Below are positions 1-8,661 of a DNA stretch of 64,000 nt, one piece after another (within the stretch, counting starts at the first letter, position 1; the number at the start of each line of letters is the position of its first letter). The stretch spans positions 1 to 64,000 of the forward strand of contig JAJPIP010000044.1 in NCBI GenBank assembly GCA_021324655.1, read 5' to 3'. A program made the position numbers and the translations under genes. Under the pieces are notes generated by a model. It saw nothing but the letters and a program-made list of their open reading frames with translations. It did no database searches and had not been told where the DNA came from. This DNA is from Pseudomonadota bacterium. Its GTDB lineage: Bacteria > Chloroflexota > UBA5177.

Positions 1-800
1 AGGAGAGCAACGGCACGGAGAATAAACGGATAGACAGTCGTGTGGAGATCCCCGCCACCGGCGTTCCCGACGGCGGTCACCGCGCCGTGGTAGCGCAGCG
101 TTCGCAGCACGCCCGCCAGCGTGTCGCCGCCGACGGTATCCACCGCTGCATCCCAGCGCTGGGACTCCAGTGGACGGCGTGACGGCGCCGAGATTTCTTC
201 GCGCCCCACGATCTCAGCAGCACCGAGGTCGCGAAGATAGTCCTCCGCCTCGGCCCTTCCTGTCGACGCCACGACCCGGTATCCCAGGTGAGACAGCAGA
301 GCGACCGCCATGCTCCCTACCCCGCCTGTGGAGCCGGTGACGAGCACGGACGCGCCGGGCGTGAGGCCCCGGTCTTCCAGCGTCAGCACACAGAGCATGG
401 CCGTAAAGCCCGCGGTGCCGATCGCCATGGCGTGCTTGAGATCCAATCCCTCCGGCAATGGCTGCAGCCAGTCGTCCGCTCCGCGCCACAGCTCGGCGTA
501 GCCTCCCCAGTGCGTCTCTCCGAGCCCCCACCCCGTGGCAAAGACCGGGTCGCCCGGTGCGAAGCGCGGACTATCCGACCGCTCCACCGTCCCGGCGAGA
601 TCGATGCCCGGAACCATGGGGAAGGATCGCACGATGCGGCCACTGCCCGTGACGGCGAGCCCGTCCTTGTAATTGAGATCGGAATACGCGACGCGCACCG
701 TGACGGTTCCACCGGGTAAAGAGCTTTCGGGAAGCCGATGGAGCGCTGGCGCGGTATGGCCGTCGCTCTCGCTCAGCAGAATCGCGCGGAAGTCGGTCAC
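1..800 (-). CDS. YhdH/AcuI-family MDR quinone oxidoreductase (3' end beyond window)
   Basis: This is a zinc-independent medium-chain reductase of the YhdH/YhfP (acrylyl-CoA reductase-like) group, expected to use NADPH to reduce activated double bonds in the cytoplasm. The minus-strand reading shows the family landmarks in order: a SDLNYKDGLAVTG segment near residue 45, PGIDLAGTV near 70, and the Rossmann motif VTGSTGGVGSMAV near 160. About 266 codons are visible; the C-terminus lies outside the window. The start is a GTG at 800, since the nearby ATG at 808 runs into a stop after three codons. It is divergent from the GAF gene across about 130 bp. The exact substrate cannot be told from sequence. 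Confidence 0.88.
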   Translation of the reverse strand, partial: MTDFRAILLSESDGHTAPALHRLPESSLPGGTVTVRVAYSDLNYKDGLAVTGSGRIVRSFPMVPGIDLAGTVERSDSPRFAPGDPVFATGWGLGETHWGGYAELWRGADDWLQPLPEGLDLKHAMAIGTAGFTAMLCVLTLEDRGLTPGASVLVTGSTGGVGSMAVALLSHLGYRVVASTGRAEAEDYLRDLGAAEIVGREEISAPSRRPLESQRWDAAVDTVGGDTLAGVLRTLRYHGAVTAVGNAGGGDLHTTVYPFILRAVAL

Positions 801-930
801 GACCTCATTTTAGGAGCGAAGACGGCCGCAAGATTTCAGCGCTTCTTGCGTCTAACACAGGGACAGACCCGATTGGGTGGCGCAGCGGGGAAGGGCGCGT
901 CACCCGTCGGGTCTTCCGTATGATGGGGTA

Positions 931-1494
931 GTGACGGACGCCCCCCTCGGGATCTATTTCGACGCCCTGTACCAGATCACCAAGCGTATCAGCAGTAGTC
1001 TTGATCTGGATCATGTGTTGGCGTATCTCGTCGAAGAAGCCACCAAGGCCATGCAGGGCAAGGCAGCGTCGGTGCGTCTCCTCAATGACGGCGGAGAGCT
1101 GGACGTGGCCGCTGTCTATGGTCTTAGCCGGCAGTATCTGAACAAAGGATCGGTTCGGTTGTCGAATAGTCCGTTTGACCGGGCGATCCTGGAGGGCCGG
1201 CCCGTGCAGGTGCGGAACGTGACGCAGAGCGATGCATTTCAGTATCCGCAAGAGGCGCAACGCGAGGGGATTGTCTCGGTCGCGGGCGTGCCGCTCGTGG
1301 CACACGGCAAGCCCATAGGCGTCCTGCGCGTCTACTCCGGGCAGGAGCGCGACTTCAGCGACGCGGCTCTCAAGTTCCTCCAGTCGGTGGCCGATCTGGC
1401 CGCTCTCTCCATCGACAACGCCCGTCTTTATGGCGAGGCGCGAGCGAACTACGAAGAGACCATGAACGTGCTCTGGGGCGATTCCCCCGCCTGA
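931..1494 (+). CDS. GAF domain protein
   Basis: A 187-aa cytoplasmic protein that is almost entirely one GAF domain (about residues 18-175). The domain pattern is clear: a helix with SSSLDLDHVLAYLVEEA, then an ASVRLL strand, an REGIVSVAGVPLV segment and a closing LADLAALSIDNARLY helix. GAF domains bind small ligands or sense redox or nitric oxide, but no partner domain (kinase, GGDEF, HTH) is attached, so the output is unknown. GTG at 931 is preferred because upstream in-frame sequence looks non-coding; an ATG at 877 would add 18 unlikely residues. It stands alone between the reductase and the peptidase gene. Confidence 0.8.
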   Translation: MTDAPLGIYFDALYQITKRISSSLDLDHVLAYLVEEATKAMQGKAASVRLLNDGGELDVAAVYGLSRQYLNKGSVRLSNSPFDRAILEGRPVQVRNVTQSDAFQYPQEAQREGIVSVAGVPLVAHGKPIGVLRVYSGQERDFSDAALKFLQSVADLAALSIDNARLYGEARANYEETMNVLWGDSPA

Positions 1495-1524
1495 TCGCCG
1501 CCGGATAGGTCGCTACAATACACC

Positions 1525-2907
1525 ATGTCGTCCGACGCTGCCTTGCACTACGCCCGCGACAATCGGGAGCGCTTCCTCTCCGAGATGGAGGAGTTGCTGA
1601 GTATCCCGAGTATCAGCACGCTTCCGGAGCATCAGCCGGATATGGTCCGCGCCGCACGCTGGCTGTGCGATCGCCTCCAGGATATGGGAGTCCAGGCGGA
1701 GACCGTGGGAAGCGAGGACTACCCCCTGGTCTACGGTCAATGGCTGCAGGCAGGGAACGCTCCGACCGTCCTGGCGTACGGCCATTACGATGTGCAGCCG
1801 GTCGATCCCCTCGACCTCTGGACCAGCCCGCCCTTTGAGCCGGAGGTGCGGGACGGCAACATTTTCGCCCGCGGTGCCTCGGACGACAAGGGCCAGGCAC
1901 TGACCATGGTGTTCGCGGCCGAGAGCTACCTCCGGTCCACGGGCGCGCTGCCGCTCAACCTCAAGTTCATCATCGAGGGACAGGAGGAATCGGGCGGCCA
2001 GGTCATCAAGGAGTACGTCCGGGATCACGGTGACCGCCTCAGTGCGGACGTTGCGGAGGTGGCGGATTCCGGCCTCCTCGCTCCGGGTGTCCCGACACTC
2101 GATACCGGCCTGCGCGGCATCGTCTATACCGAGATCCACGTGCATGGCGCCGCGCACGACCTCCATTCCGGTCTGTACGGTGGCGTGGCCCCCAATGCGC
2201 TCAATGCACTGGCCGCGATCATCGCGCGTCTGCGTGACGAGCGGGGGCGGATTCTCATCCCCGGCTTCTACGACAGCGTGCAGATGCCGAGCAAGGAAAT
2301 CCTCGAGTCGTGGCGCCGCCTGCCGTTCGACGAGGCCGCCTTCCTCCGCGATGAGATCGGCGCGCGCAGTCTCATCGGCGAACCCGCGTACACGCCGTAC
2401 GAGCGGATGTGGGCCCGGCCGACCCTCGATGTCCATGGCATCGCCGGCGGATTCACCGGCGAGGGCGCCAAGACGGTCATTCCGGCCGAGGCGATCGCCA
2501 AAGTCAGCATGCGCATCGTTCCCAACCAAACTGTCGACGAGGTCTTCGATCTCTATCGCCACTACGTGCAGGAAATCGCGCCGTCCAGCGTCGAGGTCGA
2601 CGTCCGCCTCATCCACGGAGACAATCCGGTCGTCGTGCCCGAGGATAGCCCTGCCATCCGTGCCGCGCGAGAAGCTCTGCAGGCCACTTTCGGGCGTCCG
2701 GCCGTGCTGGCCCGCTCCGGAGGCTCCATCCCGATCGTCGGCATCTTCCAGGGGGCACTCGGCTTGAGCAGTGTCCTGATGGGCTGGGGCCTGCCCGACG
2801 ACAATTTGCACGCGCCTAACGAGAAGTTCTCGCTCGAGAACTTTTACAACGGCATCAACGCCACGATTCGCTTCTGGGAGCGGCTAGGAAGCAGCGCCAC
2901 GGCGTGA
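1525..2907 (+). CDS. M20 family metallopeptidase (dipeptidase)
   Basis: A 460-aa di-zinc peptidase of the M20 carnosinase/CNDP-like group that hydrolyses dipeptides or related amides. Metal ligands and catalytic residues are visible: YGHYDVQP (H87, D89), GASDDKG (D120 region), the EGQEESG motif (catalytic Glu at 154-155), the D181 region, and a C-terminal His in DNLHAPNE. The dimerisation domain lies in the middle, from about residue 200 to 310. Length is normal for the family and no signal peptide is present, so it is cytoplasmic. Its stop overlaps the GTG start of the GH5 gene by 4 bp, implying coupled translation, although a functional link between the two is not obvious. Confidence 0.93.
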   Translation: MSSDAALHYARDNRERFLSEMEELLSIPSISTLPEHQPDMVRAARWLCDRLQDMGVQAETVGSEDYPLVYGQWLQAGNAPTVLAYGHYDVQPVDPLDLWTSPPFEPEVRDGNIFARGASDDKGQALTMVFAAESYLRSTGALPLNLKFIIEGQEESGGQVIKEYVRDHGDRLSADVAEVADSGLLAPGVPTLDTGLRGIVYTEIHVHGAAHDLHSGLYGGVAPNALNALAAIIARLRDERGRILIPGFYDSVQMPSKEILESWRRLPFDEAAFLRDEIGARSLIGEPAYTPYERMWARPTLDVHGIAGGFTGEGAKTVIPAEAIAKVSMRIVPNQTVDEVFDLYRHYVQEIAPSSVEVDVRLIHGDNPVVVPEDSPAIRAAREALQATFGRPAVLARSGGSIPIVGIFQGALGLSSVLMGWGLPDDNLHAPNEKFSLENFYNGINATIRFWERLGSSATA

Positions 2908-4181
2908 GAATCACCTCGACCGCGCTTCTGGTCGCTCTGGTGGCAGCCATCACCCTCGTGGTGTACCACGTTACCAGCGCCATGCTCATTCCGCCGGCCG
3001 GCCAGGGCTACTGGCACACCGAGGGCGTGCAGATCGACGACGTCAACAATCGCCCGGTGCGCATTGCCGGCGTCACCTGGTTCGGCATGGAGAGCGCGTA
3101 CTGGGTGCCGGCGGGCCTGGATTATCAGCCGTACACCCGCATCATGGACGAGGTGAAAGCGCTGGGCTACAACACGATCCGGCTGCCGCTCTCCAACCAA
3201 GTGATCGAGCAAAATCCCATCGTGACTCAGATGGTCGCCGCCAACCCGCAACTGAAGGGACAGCACGCGCTGACGGTGCTCGACGACATCGTGGACTATG
3301 CCCACAAGATCGGCCTGAAAATCATCCTCGACAACCATCGCAACATGGCCGCGACGCGTCATGAGGTTAATTTCCTCAACGAGGGCTTATGGTATTCGCC
3401 GGGCTACCCGTCATCGGCGTGGCTGCGTGACTGGGAGTTCCTGGCGCGACGCTATAAGGGCAACGATACCGTCATCGGCTTCGATCTGCGCAACGAGCCA
3501 CACACGCAAGGGCCCGGTCCCTGGAACCTGCATGCCTACCTCTATCAAGGCGCGACCTGGGGACCGTACCGCGGTGTCGACAATCCCAACACCGACTGGC
3601 GGCTGGCGGCGACGCGGGCCGGCAACGCCATTCTGAAGATCAACCCGCATCTGCTGATCATCGTGGAGGGGCTTCAACTCTATCCCTGGAGTCCCACCAG
3701 TTCCGCCGTGGAGAACTACTGGTGGGGCAGCATTTTGCGGCAGGTTCGGCAGTATCCCGTCGTCCTCAAAGTGCCGCACCAGCTGGTCTACGAGGCGCAC
3801 GATTGGGGCCCCTGGAAGTGGGAGATGGCCTGGTTCAAGCACATGAGCTACGCCGGACTGCAGAAAGTGTGGGAGAGCAACTGGGCCTTCATCGACAATC
3901 CCACATGGAAGTTCGCCGCCCCCGTCTGGATTGGCGAGTTCGGTACCTGCACCACCAACCCGCAATGCATCGACGACGTGCGACCCGGCAATCAGGCGCA
4001 GTGGTTCCACTTCCTACTTCGCTACCTGCACGATCACCCGGAGATCGGCTGGAGCTTCTACGCCCTGAACGGCACGAATTCCAACGACCACACGGCGGAC
4101 AATGGATTGCTCAATGCGCACTGGGACGGAGTGCAGATCCCCGCGCTGCAGAAGGATCTGGCGAGCATCCAGGACCAGTAA
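2904..4181 (+). CDS. Glycoside hydrolase family 5 (cellulase-like), membrane-anchored or secreted
   Basis: A 425-aa GH5 enzyme, a retaining beta-glycanase of the cellulase/mannanase type. The acid/base Glu is E198 in LRNEPH and the nucleophile is E345 in WIGEFG; the supporting residues LDNHRN (about 142) and YEAHDWG (about 296) fit the fold. Residues 5-28 form one hydrophobic segment, either a signal peptide or an N-terminal anchor, so the catalytic domain faces outward. No carbohydrate-binding module follows. The GTG start overlaps the peptidase stop (GTGA), so expression probably depends on the upstream gene. The precise polysaccharide cannot be inferred. Confidence 0.92.
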   Translation: MRITSTALLVALVAAITLVVYHVTSAMLIPPAGQGYWHTEGVQIDDVNNRPVRIAGVTWFGMESAYWVPAGLDYQPYTRIMDEVKALGYNTIRLPLSNQVIEQNPIVTQMVAANPQLKGQHALTVLDDIVDYAHKIGLKIILDNHRNMAATRHEVNFLNEGLWYSPGYPSSAWLRDWEFLARRYKGNDTVIGFDLRNEPHTQGPGPWNLHAYLYQGATWGPYRGVDNPNTDWRLAATRAGNAILKINPHLLIIVEGLQLYPWSPTSSAVENYWWGSILRQVRQYPVVLKVPHQLVYEAHDWGPWKWEMAWFKHMSYAGLQKVWESNWAFIDNPTWKFAAPVWIGEFGTCTTNPQCIDDVRPGNQAQWFHFLLRYLHDHPEIGWSFYALNGTNSNDHTADNGLLNAHWDGVQIPALQKDLASIQDQ

Positions 4182-4186
4182 CGGTC

Positions 4187-5413
4187 TCAGAAGTGCGTCG
4201 CGCACCAGGGTGCTTGATCTGTGCCGAACATGAGATCGGCCCGCCGCACCGCCCCCGATCGATGCTGCTCGATGCGGCCGCCACGTGCCAGTTCGCCCGC
4301 GGTGATGCCGCCCAGGTAGAGCGAGCCGAGGACATCCACCCCCATCGACAGATCGGGATTATCCGCGACGCGCCGGCAGGTGGCACCGTTGGTACCGCCG
4401 TCCAGCCGGTAGATTCCGGTGTTCTCCGGACAAAAGGGATCATGTATCTGCAGAGTGAGAGTGCCCTCCACCGCGTAGTGACGTGCCTGGAGGGCGCCCG
4501 CGACATCGGCGAGCCGGACCCAGAGGGCATCGCCCACATCCCGGAGGCGCAATTGACGTGAGTCGGAAAGCATCCACCGCACCGGCTCGTCCAGGGGGCG
4601 ATGGTGGACCTCGACGCGGGACAGCAGATCGACGCTCAGACAGTAGTTCCAGAGCCCGACATAGGCTGTAGCGGTGGTGGCAACAAGATCGGTGACGCGC
4701 ATGATGTTTCCGTCTGTGCCCTCCGACCACTCTCCTTTGACGCGATAAGCGGCGTACCCGCGATGCTCGCCGTTCTCTGTGTATACGGCATAGAAGCGCC
4801 CGCTGGCGCCCCCTCGGTGTGAGTCCGGGTCGTGAAACCAGGCATCCCAGTGGCCCGGCGGCCGATCGACCTGGCCGGGTATCTCCCGCCGAAAGCGATC
4901 GAAGACGACGGGCAGTATGTGCCTCGCTTCGTCGCGATCCACCAAGGTGGTCTCGCCCGGTTGCGGTATCCCCTCCCTGAGCTCGACGCGGCGCGGATCG
5001 ATGTGGAGATCGGCCTGGGTGGTGGCGGCGCCATATCCGAAGCGGCCGTAGATTGGCGCCTCGGAGGCGTAGAGAACGGCAAGGGACTCGCCGCGCTCCC
5101 GCATCTCGGCGAGTTGTCGCCGCATCAGCGCGGTCAGAATGCCGCGGCGCCGGTGCGTGGGTAAGACGCCGACGGCGGTCACGCCGGCCGCCGGCACGCT
5201 GAGTGGCCCCGGAATCGTGAGGTTGAAGGAGTACGCGGACGTGGCGCCAACCATGCGCCCACGATCGACCGCCGCCAGGCTGCGCTCTACTTCCAGGCGG
5301 CGACAGTCGTTCTCGATTTCCTCGGCGGAGGGAGTCCATCCGAAGGCCGCCTCGGCGGTGCGTATCCAGCCGGGCAATTCGTCGGCTGTAACCGTGCGGA
5401 TCTCAAAAGTCAT
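4187..5413 (-). CDS. Eis-like GNAT N-acetyltransferase (copy 1)
   Basis: A 408-aa acetyltransferase of the Eis (enhanced intracellular survival) family. An N-terminal GNAT domain contains the acetyl-CoA loop VLPTHRRRGIL (about residues 84-94) and the YGRFGYG segment near 128. A second GNAT-like region and a C-terminal SCP2-like domain follow. The chain ends in Phe, as in characterised Eis proteins, whose terminal carboxylate takes part in catalysis. Family members acetylate amines, including aminoglycosides and polyamines; the substrate here is unknown. It lies 76 bp downstream of a paralogue on the same strand and the two probably form one operon. Confidence 0.88.
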   Translation of the reverse strand: MTFEIRTVTADELPGWIRTAEAAFGWTPSAEEIENDCRRLEVERSLAAVDRGRMVGATSAYSFNLTIPGPLSVPAAGVTAVGVLPTHRRRGILTALMRRQLAEMRERGESLAVLYASEAPIYGRFGYGAATTQADLHIDPRRVELREGIPQPGETTLVDRDEARHILPVVFDRFRREIPGQVDRPPGHWDAWFHDPDSHRGGASGRFYAVYTENGEHRGYAAYRVKGEWSEGTDGNIMRVTDLVATTATAYVGLWNYCLSVDLLSRVEVHHRPLDEPVRWMLSDSRQLRLRDVGDALWVRLADVAGALQARHYAVEGTLTLQIHDPFCPENTGIYRLDGGTNGATCRRVADNPDLSMGVDVLGSLYLGGITAGELARGGRIEQHRSGAVRRADLMFGTDQAPWCATHF

Positions 5414-5489
5414 AAAGGGATTTCATCCATGGGTCAGAGGTGACGCGGACGTCGCGCCAGGGCAACTTCCCGCGTCCACGGTGCGCGGA

Positions 5490-6728
5490 TTAGAAGCTGG
5501 TCGGGCACCAGGGCTCGATGGGAGACGAAAACATGGCATCGGCGCGTTGCACGGCACCGGACGATCTTTCCGCCACGTGTCCGGCGCGCGCCAGCCGGCT
5601 GAATGAGACGCCGCCCAGGTAGACGGAGCCCAGCCGCGCGACGTCCAGTTCGATATCCGGCGCCCCGGCGTCGCGGCGGCACCGCGCTCCGTCAGGGCCG
5701 CCGTGCAGGAGGTAGGTGCCGGAATTCTCAGGGCGGAATGCGTCGCGGACTCCGATGCGGAGGGCGCCCTCTGCCGTGTAGCGCCGGGACTCCAGCGCAG
5801 CCGGGACACTGACGAGGCGTACCCACAGGCCATCGGACAGCCATGTGGTCCGCATGCGGCGTGAGTCGGCAAGCAACCAGCGCAGCGTCTCATCCACGGG
5901 CCGTCCGCTTGCGGTCACCTCGCCGGCCAGATCGAGGGTAATCAGATACCGCCAGAGTGCGGAGTACGCGCGATCGGTGGTGGCAATGAGATGGTTGACC
6001 CGGATCGTGTCGTGCGCGTACCCGCGCGACCAATCCCCCTTGCCGCGGTATGCCGCGTACCCCTCGACGTCACCATCCGGATTCGCGTAGGTGACGTAGA
6101 AGCGCTCGCTCATCCCATCCTGCGGCTTGCCTTCCTCAATCCAGGCATTCCACCACGGAGCACTACGCCGGATGGCACCGGGCTGCACGGCAACGTGGCG
6201 GTCCGCCACCGGTGGCAAGATCTTGAGAGCGGTCTGCCCGTCGATAATGCGCAGGGTACCCGGAGGGGGCGTGGGGTCGATAAAGTCGGGGCGATCGGTC
6301 GCGATCGTGTACTCGGCATGGAGCGTGGCGGGCCCGAAGCCGAAGCGTCCGTAGATCAGGGTTTCCGAGGCATAGAGGATAGCGACCGCCTCACCGCGTT
6401 CCGCGGCACCATCCATCTCGTGTTGCATGAGGCGAGTCAGGATGCCCTGGCGCCGGTGCGTGGGTACCACCCCAACCGCCGTCACACCTGACGCCTGAGT
6501 CACGGCGGGGCCCGGTAGTGTCAGGTCAAAGCATTCTGATGCGGCCGTCCCGACAATATCGCGTCCCTCCACGGCCGCCAGGCAGCGACCGATCTGACTC
6601 TCGTCCTCCCATTCGCGCTTCCACCGCTCGCGCTCGTCCTTTGGGGACGTTTCCGTGAAGGCGAGGGCGAGGACAGCGGCCCACTGCAGGAACTCGCTGG
6701 GCGCGATCGACCGGATCTGGATCCCCAT
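5490..6728 (-). CDS. Eis-like GNAT N-acetyltransferase (copy 2)
   Basis: A 412-aa paralogue of the gene at 4187-5413 with the same order of parts: VVPTHRRQGIL acetyl-CoA loop, YGRFGFG motif, SCP2-like C-terminal domain and a C-terminal Phe. The ATG at 6728 is chosen because an AGGAGAG ribosome site lies 7 nt upstream; an ATG further upstream at 6779 would add 17 residues and overlap the neighbour's end region. The similarity of the two products over their full length indicates tandem duplication followed by divergence. It lies 54 bp downstream of the response regulator gene on the same strand, so co-transcription with the regulator is possible. Confidence 0.87.
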   Translation of the reverse strand: MGIQIRSIAPSEFLQWAAVLALAFTETSPKDERERWKREWEDESQIGRCLAAVEGRDIVGTAASECFDLTLPGPAVTQASGVTAVGVVPTHRRQGILTRLMQHEMDGAAERGEAVAILYASETLIYGRFGFGPATLHAEYTIATDRPDFIDPTPPPGTLRIIDGQTALKILPPVADRHVAVQPGAIRRSAPWWNAWIEEGKPQDGMSERFYVTYANPDGDVEGYAAYRGKGDWSRGYAHDTIRVNHLIATTDRAYSALWRYLITLDLAGEVTASGRPVDETLRWLLADSRRMRTTWLSDGLWVRLVSVPAALESRRYTAEGALRIGVRDAFRPENSGTYLLHGGPDGARCRRDAGAPDIELDVARLGSVYLGGVSFSRLARAGHVAERSSGAVQRADAMFSSPIEPWCPTSF

Positions 6729-6782
6729 CACGTGCTCTCCTCTTGGCCGCCCACCCGGCCGACCGAGCGAGGATAGCACGCC

Positions 6783-7484
6783 TCAATCTTGTTCTTTGAA
6801 CCGGTACCCGACGCCCCAGACGGTTTCGATGAAGCGTGGATTCTGGGAGTCGTCGTCGAGCTTCGACCGCAGCCGGCGGACGTGGACATCGATGGTGCCG
6901 CTGTCGCCGAAGAAGTCGTAACCCCAGACGTCCTGCAGAAGTTTCTCGCGGCTGAACACGACACCGGGACGGCGTGCCAGCTCGAGGAGAAGGTCGTACT
7001 CTTTGGCGCGCAGCGTCACTGGGTTGCCGTCTACAGTGACCTCGCGTTTGGCGGGGAATAGTGTGAGGGGACCACGGTCGAGGCGTTCATGTTGTGGCTG
7101 AGCCGGCGTGGTGGGCCGCGCACGCCGCAGAATGGCCTTCACCCGCGCCACCAGCTCGCGCGGAGCGAATGGCTTGGTGACATAGTCGTCCGCGCCGAGT
7201 TCCAGGCCGACAATCTTGTCCTCGTCCCCCTCGCGCGCCGTCAGCATGATGATGGGAACATCACTGGTCCGTCTGATCTCGCGACAGACATCCCAACCGT
7301 CGATATCGGGCAGCATGATGTCCAGAATCACCAGAGATGGGTTCCCGGTCTCGATCGCTTCCAGTGCCTGGGCGCCGGAGCGAACGCTCGATGACTGAAA
7401 GCCCTCGCGCTCCAGGTACATGGCGATGAGCCGGCTGATACCCGGCTCATCATCCACGATCAAGACTTCCCCGCGCACGGTCAT
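6783..7484 (-). CDS. OmpR/PhoB-family response regulator
   Basis: A 233-aa transcription factor with a receiver domain (residues 5-120) and a winged-helix DNA-binding domain (about 135-230). The receiver has acidic residues D11/D12, phospho-acceptor D55 in VILDIMLPD, T82 and K104 in YVTKPF. The C-terminal domain has the RAKEYDLLLELA start and the GVGYRF end typical of this family. No kinase gene is adjacent; the nearest sensor kinase, at 9619, is on the other strand 2 kb away and may or may not be its partner. A palindrome lies upstream at 7563-7584 and could be an autoregulatory site. Confidence 0.95.
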   Translation of the reverse strand: MTVRGEVLIVDDEPGISRLIAMYLEREGFQSSSVRSGAQALEAIETGNPSLVILDIMLPDIDGWDVCREIRRTSDVPIIMLTAREGDEDKIVGLELGADDYVTKPFAPRELVARVKAILRRARPTTPAQPQHERLDRGPLTLFPAKREVTVDGNPVTLRAKEYDLLLELARRPGVVFSREKLLQDVWGYDFFGDSGTIDVHVRRLRSKLDDDSQNPRFIETVWGVGYRFKEQD

Positions 7485-7562
7485 CTCGTGCCTTCCCCCT
7501 ATTGACGTTACGCGATTCTATAGGTCTACTGCACGGCGAGATCGCACCGCCGTGACGGCCCC

Positions 7563-7584
7563 TTAACTTGTCACGAAAAGTTAA
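7563..7584. promoter_or_regulatory. Inverted repeat between response regulator and divergent secreted protein gene
   Basis: A 7-bp perfect inverted repeat, TTAACTT and AAGTTAA, separated by 8 bp, lies in the 166-bp divergent intergenic region. It is AT-rich in an otherwise GC-rich setting and placed about 80 bp from both starts. It may be the binding site of the adjacent response regulator, though OmpR-type proteins more often use direct repeats. Confidence 0.4.
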
Positions 7585-7650
7585 TACGCAGATAAGGTTT
7601 GGCTGAGACGCGCGCCCTGTGCACGCCCTAGACTTGGCTGGTATTGACGG

Positions 7651-8250
7651 GTGAGACGTTTCTTGACTCTGGCCATCATCGCGCTTGTCGCCTCGTTCTG
7701 CTCATCGAGTGCGACGGCGGCATCGCGCCGTCCGGCTCATAGTCCCTTGCCCCGGTACGCTCTGTGGGGCCAGGTTGTGTCGCTTGACGGTCAGGCCGCG
7801 GATCCCACAGGATTCGTCTTGCAAACGGCCGCGCGCACGGTCGACATCAAGATTGCAGTCAATCGCACCCGATTCACCGCCCGCAGTGCCGAGGCGCTGG
7901 TCGATGGGTTCATCGCGGGCGATTTTGCCGTCGTGACCGTGCGGCGTGTGCCCCCCGGCGAGGTTCTGCGGGCCAACCGCGTGCTCTACGACGTCGTTCC
8001 CTTTGGCCCGATCACACAATTCACGCTGACGGGTGCGTTCGTGCGGGAGGCGGTCGATGGACATGCCTTCCTCATGCACCTGAAGACCGGCACATGGCAC
8101 TGGATCAGTGTCAACGCCAACACTCAATACACCGAGGACGGCAGCCCCATCGCGATGCTGCCGGACGTCCGCGGTGAGATCCTCACGGTGAGTATTCACC
8201 GGCTGAATGGCCGCTGGATTGCGCTCTCCGTGGACGTCAAGACGGCCTAG
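7651..8250 (+). CDS. Secreted protein of unknown function
   Basis: A 199-aa protein with a clear signal peptide (residues 1-24, hydrophobic core LTLAIIALVASFC, cleavage probably after the ATAAS region). The mature part is predicted beta-rich and seems to hold two similar units: one near 38-95 beginning LWGQVVSLDG and one near 120-195 beginning FTLTGAFVRE. Both end in segments that read like OB-fold or DUF5666-type strands; that assignment is tentative. GTG at 7651 is used because the reading frame opens there directly with the signal peptide. The divergent response regulator may control it. Confidence 0.7.
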   Translation: MRRFLTLAIIALVASFCSSSATAASRRPAHSPLPRYALWGQVVSLDGQAADPTGFVLQTAARTVDIKIAVNRTRFTARSAEALVDGFIAGDFAVVTVRRVPPGEVLRANRVLYDVVPFGPITQFTLTGAFVREAVDGHAFLMHLKTGTWHWISVNANTQYTEDGSPIAMLPDVRGEILTVSIHRLNGRWIALSVDVKTA

Positions 8251-8269
8251 CGTCTACGTACGCGGGCAC

Positions 8270-8298
8270 AAAAAAGCGGGGCGGTTTTACCGCCCCGC
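8270..8298 (-). terminator. Rho-independent terminator of the small Cys protein gene
   Basis: A 9-bp perfect stem (GCGGGGCGG and CCGCCCCGC, loop TTTTA, 8276-8298) is followed on the minus strand by six Ts (8275-8270). It sits just past the stop of the gene ending at 8312. Read rightwards it lacks a T-run and so would not serve the gene ending at 8250. Confidence 0.85.
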
Positions 8299-8311
8299 AT
8301 GGCTGACGTGG

Positions 8312-8548
8312 TTAGCTCGCGACCTCGCTGGTCTCGCCGTTGAGGACGCGCCACTTCAGGAAGTGCAGACGCTCCCACTCGATCAGGCTGAACAGGGTCT
8401 CGTTGGAGAGGCGGAAATGACGGCTACAGTCTTGCGAGCAGAACGGACCGACGCGGCCGTTCTCGACCACCCGCCAATACCAGTTCTCGCTGCTGTTGTC
8501 TGTGGGTTCACCGTGCGATGAGCCGCACGTCAAGCACTTGTAGTCCAT
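8312..8548 (-). CDS. Small Cys-rich (zinc-ribbon-like) protein
   Basis: A 78-aa protein with two Cys pairs, CLTC at residues 5-8 and FCSQDC around 36-41, a spacing consistent with one structural zinc site. The C-terminal half, from RHFRLSNETLF onward, is predicted helical. I do not recognise a named family. It is reliably a gene: the ATG at 8548 has coding-like composition downstream and the gene ends at a strong intrinsic terminator. It is monocistronic, between a secreted protein gene and an HIBADH-family dehydrogenase. A role in nucleic-acid or protein binding is a guess only. Confidence 0.65.
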   Translation of the reverse strand: MDYKCLTCGSSHGEPTDNSSENWYWRVVENGRVGPFCSQDCSRHFRLSNETLFSLIEWERLHFLKWRVLNGETSEVAS

Positions 8549-8661
8549 TGATAAGGCCTCGTGAGCTGTGATTAATTGGAGGAGTTGGCACAGATTATAG
8601 TGATGCCCGGTGGAAATGCAACGGGCAAAAAGGGGAATCGCCGGGCGAACGATCGAGCATA

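Noticed and set aside
1513-2811. 432-codon open frame on the minus strand
   Set aside because: Antisense to the M20 peptidase gene; composition mirrors the sense strand.
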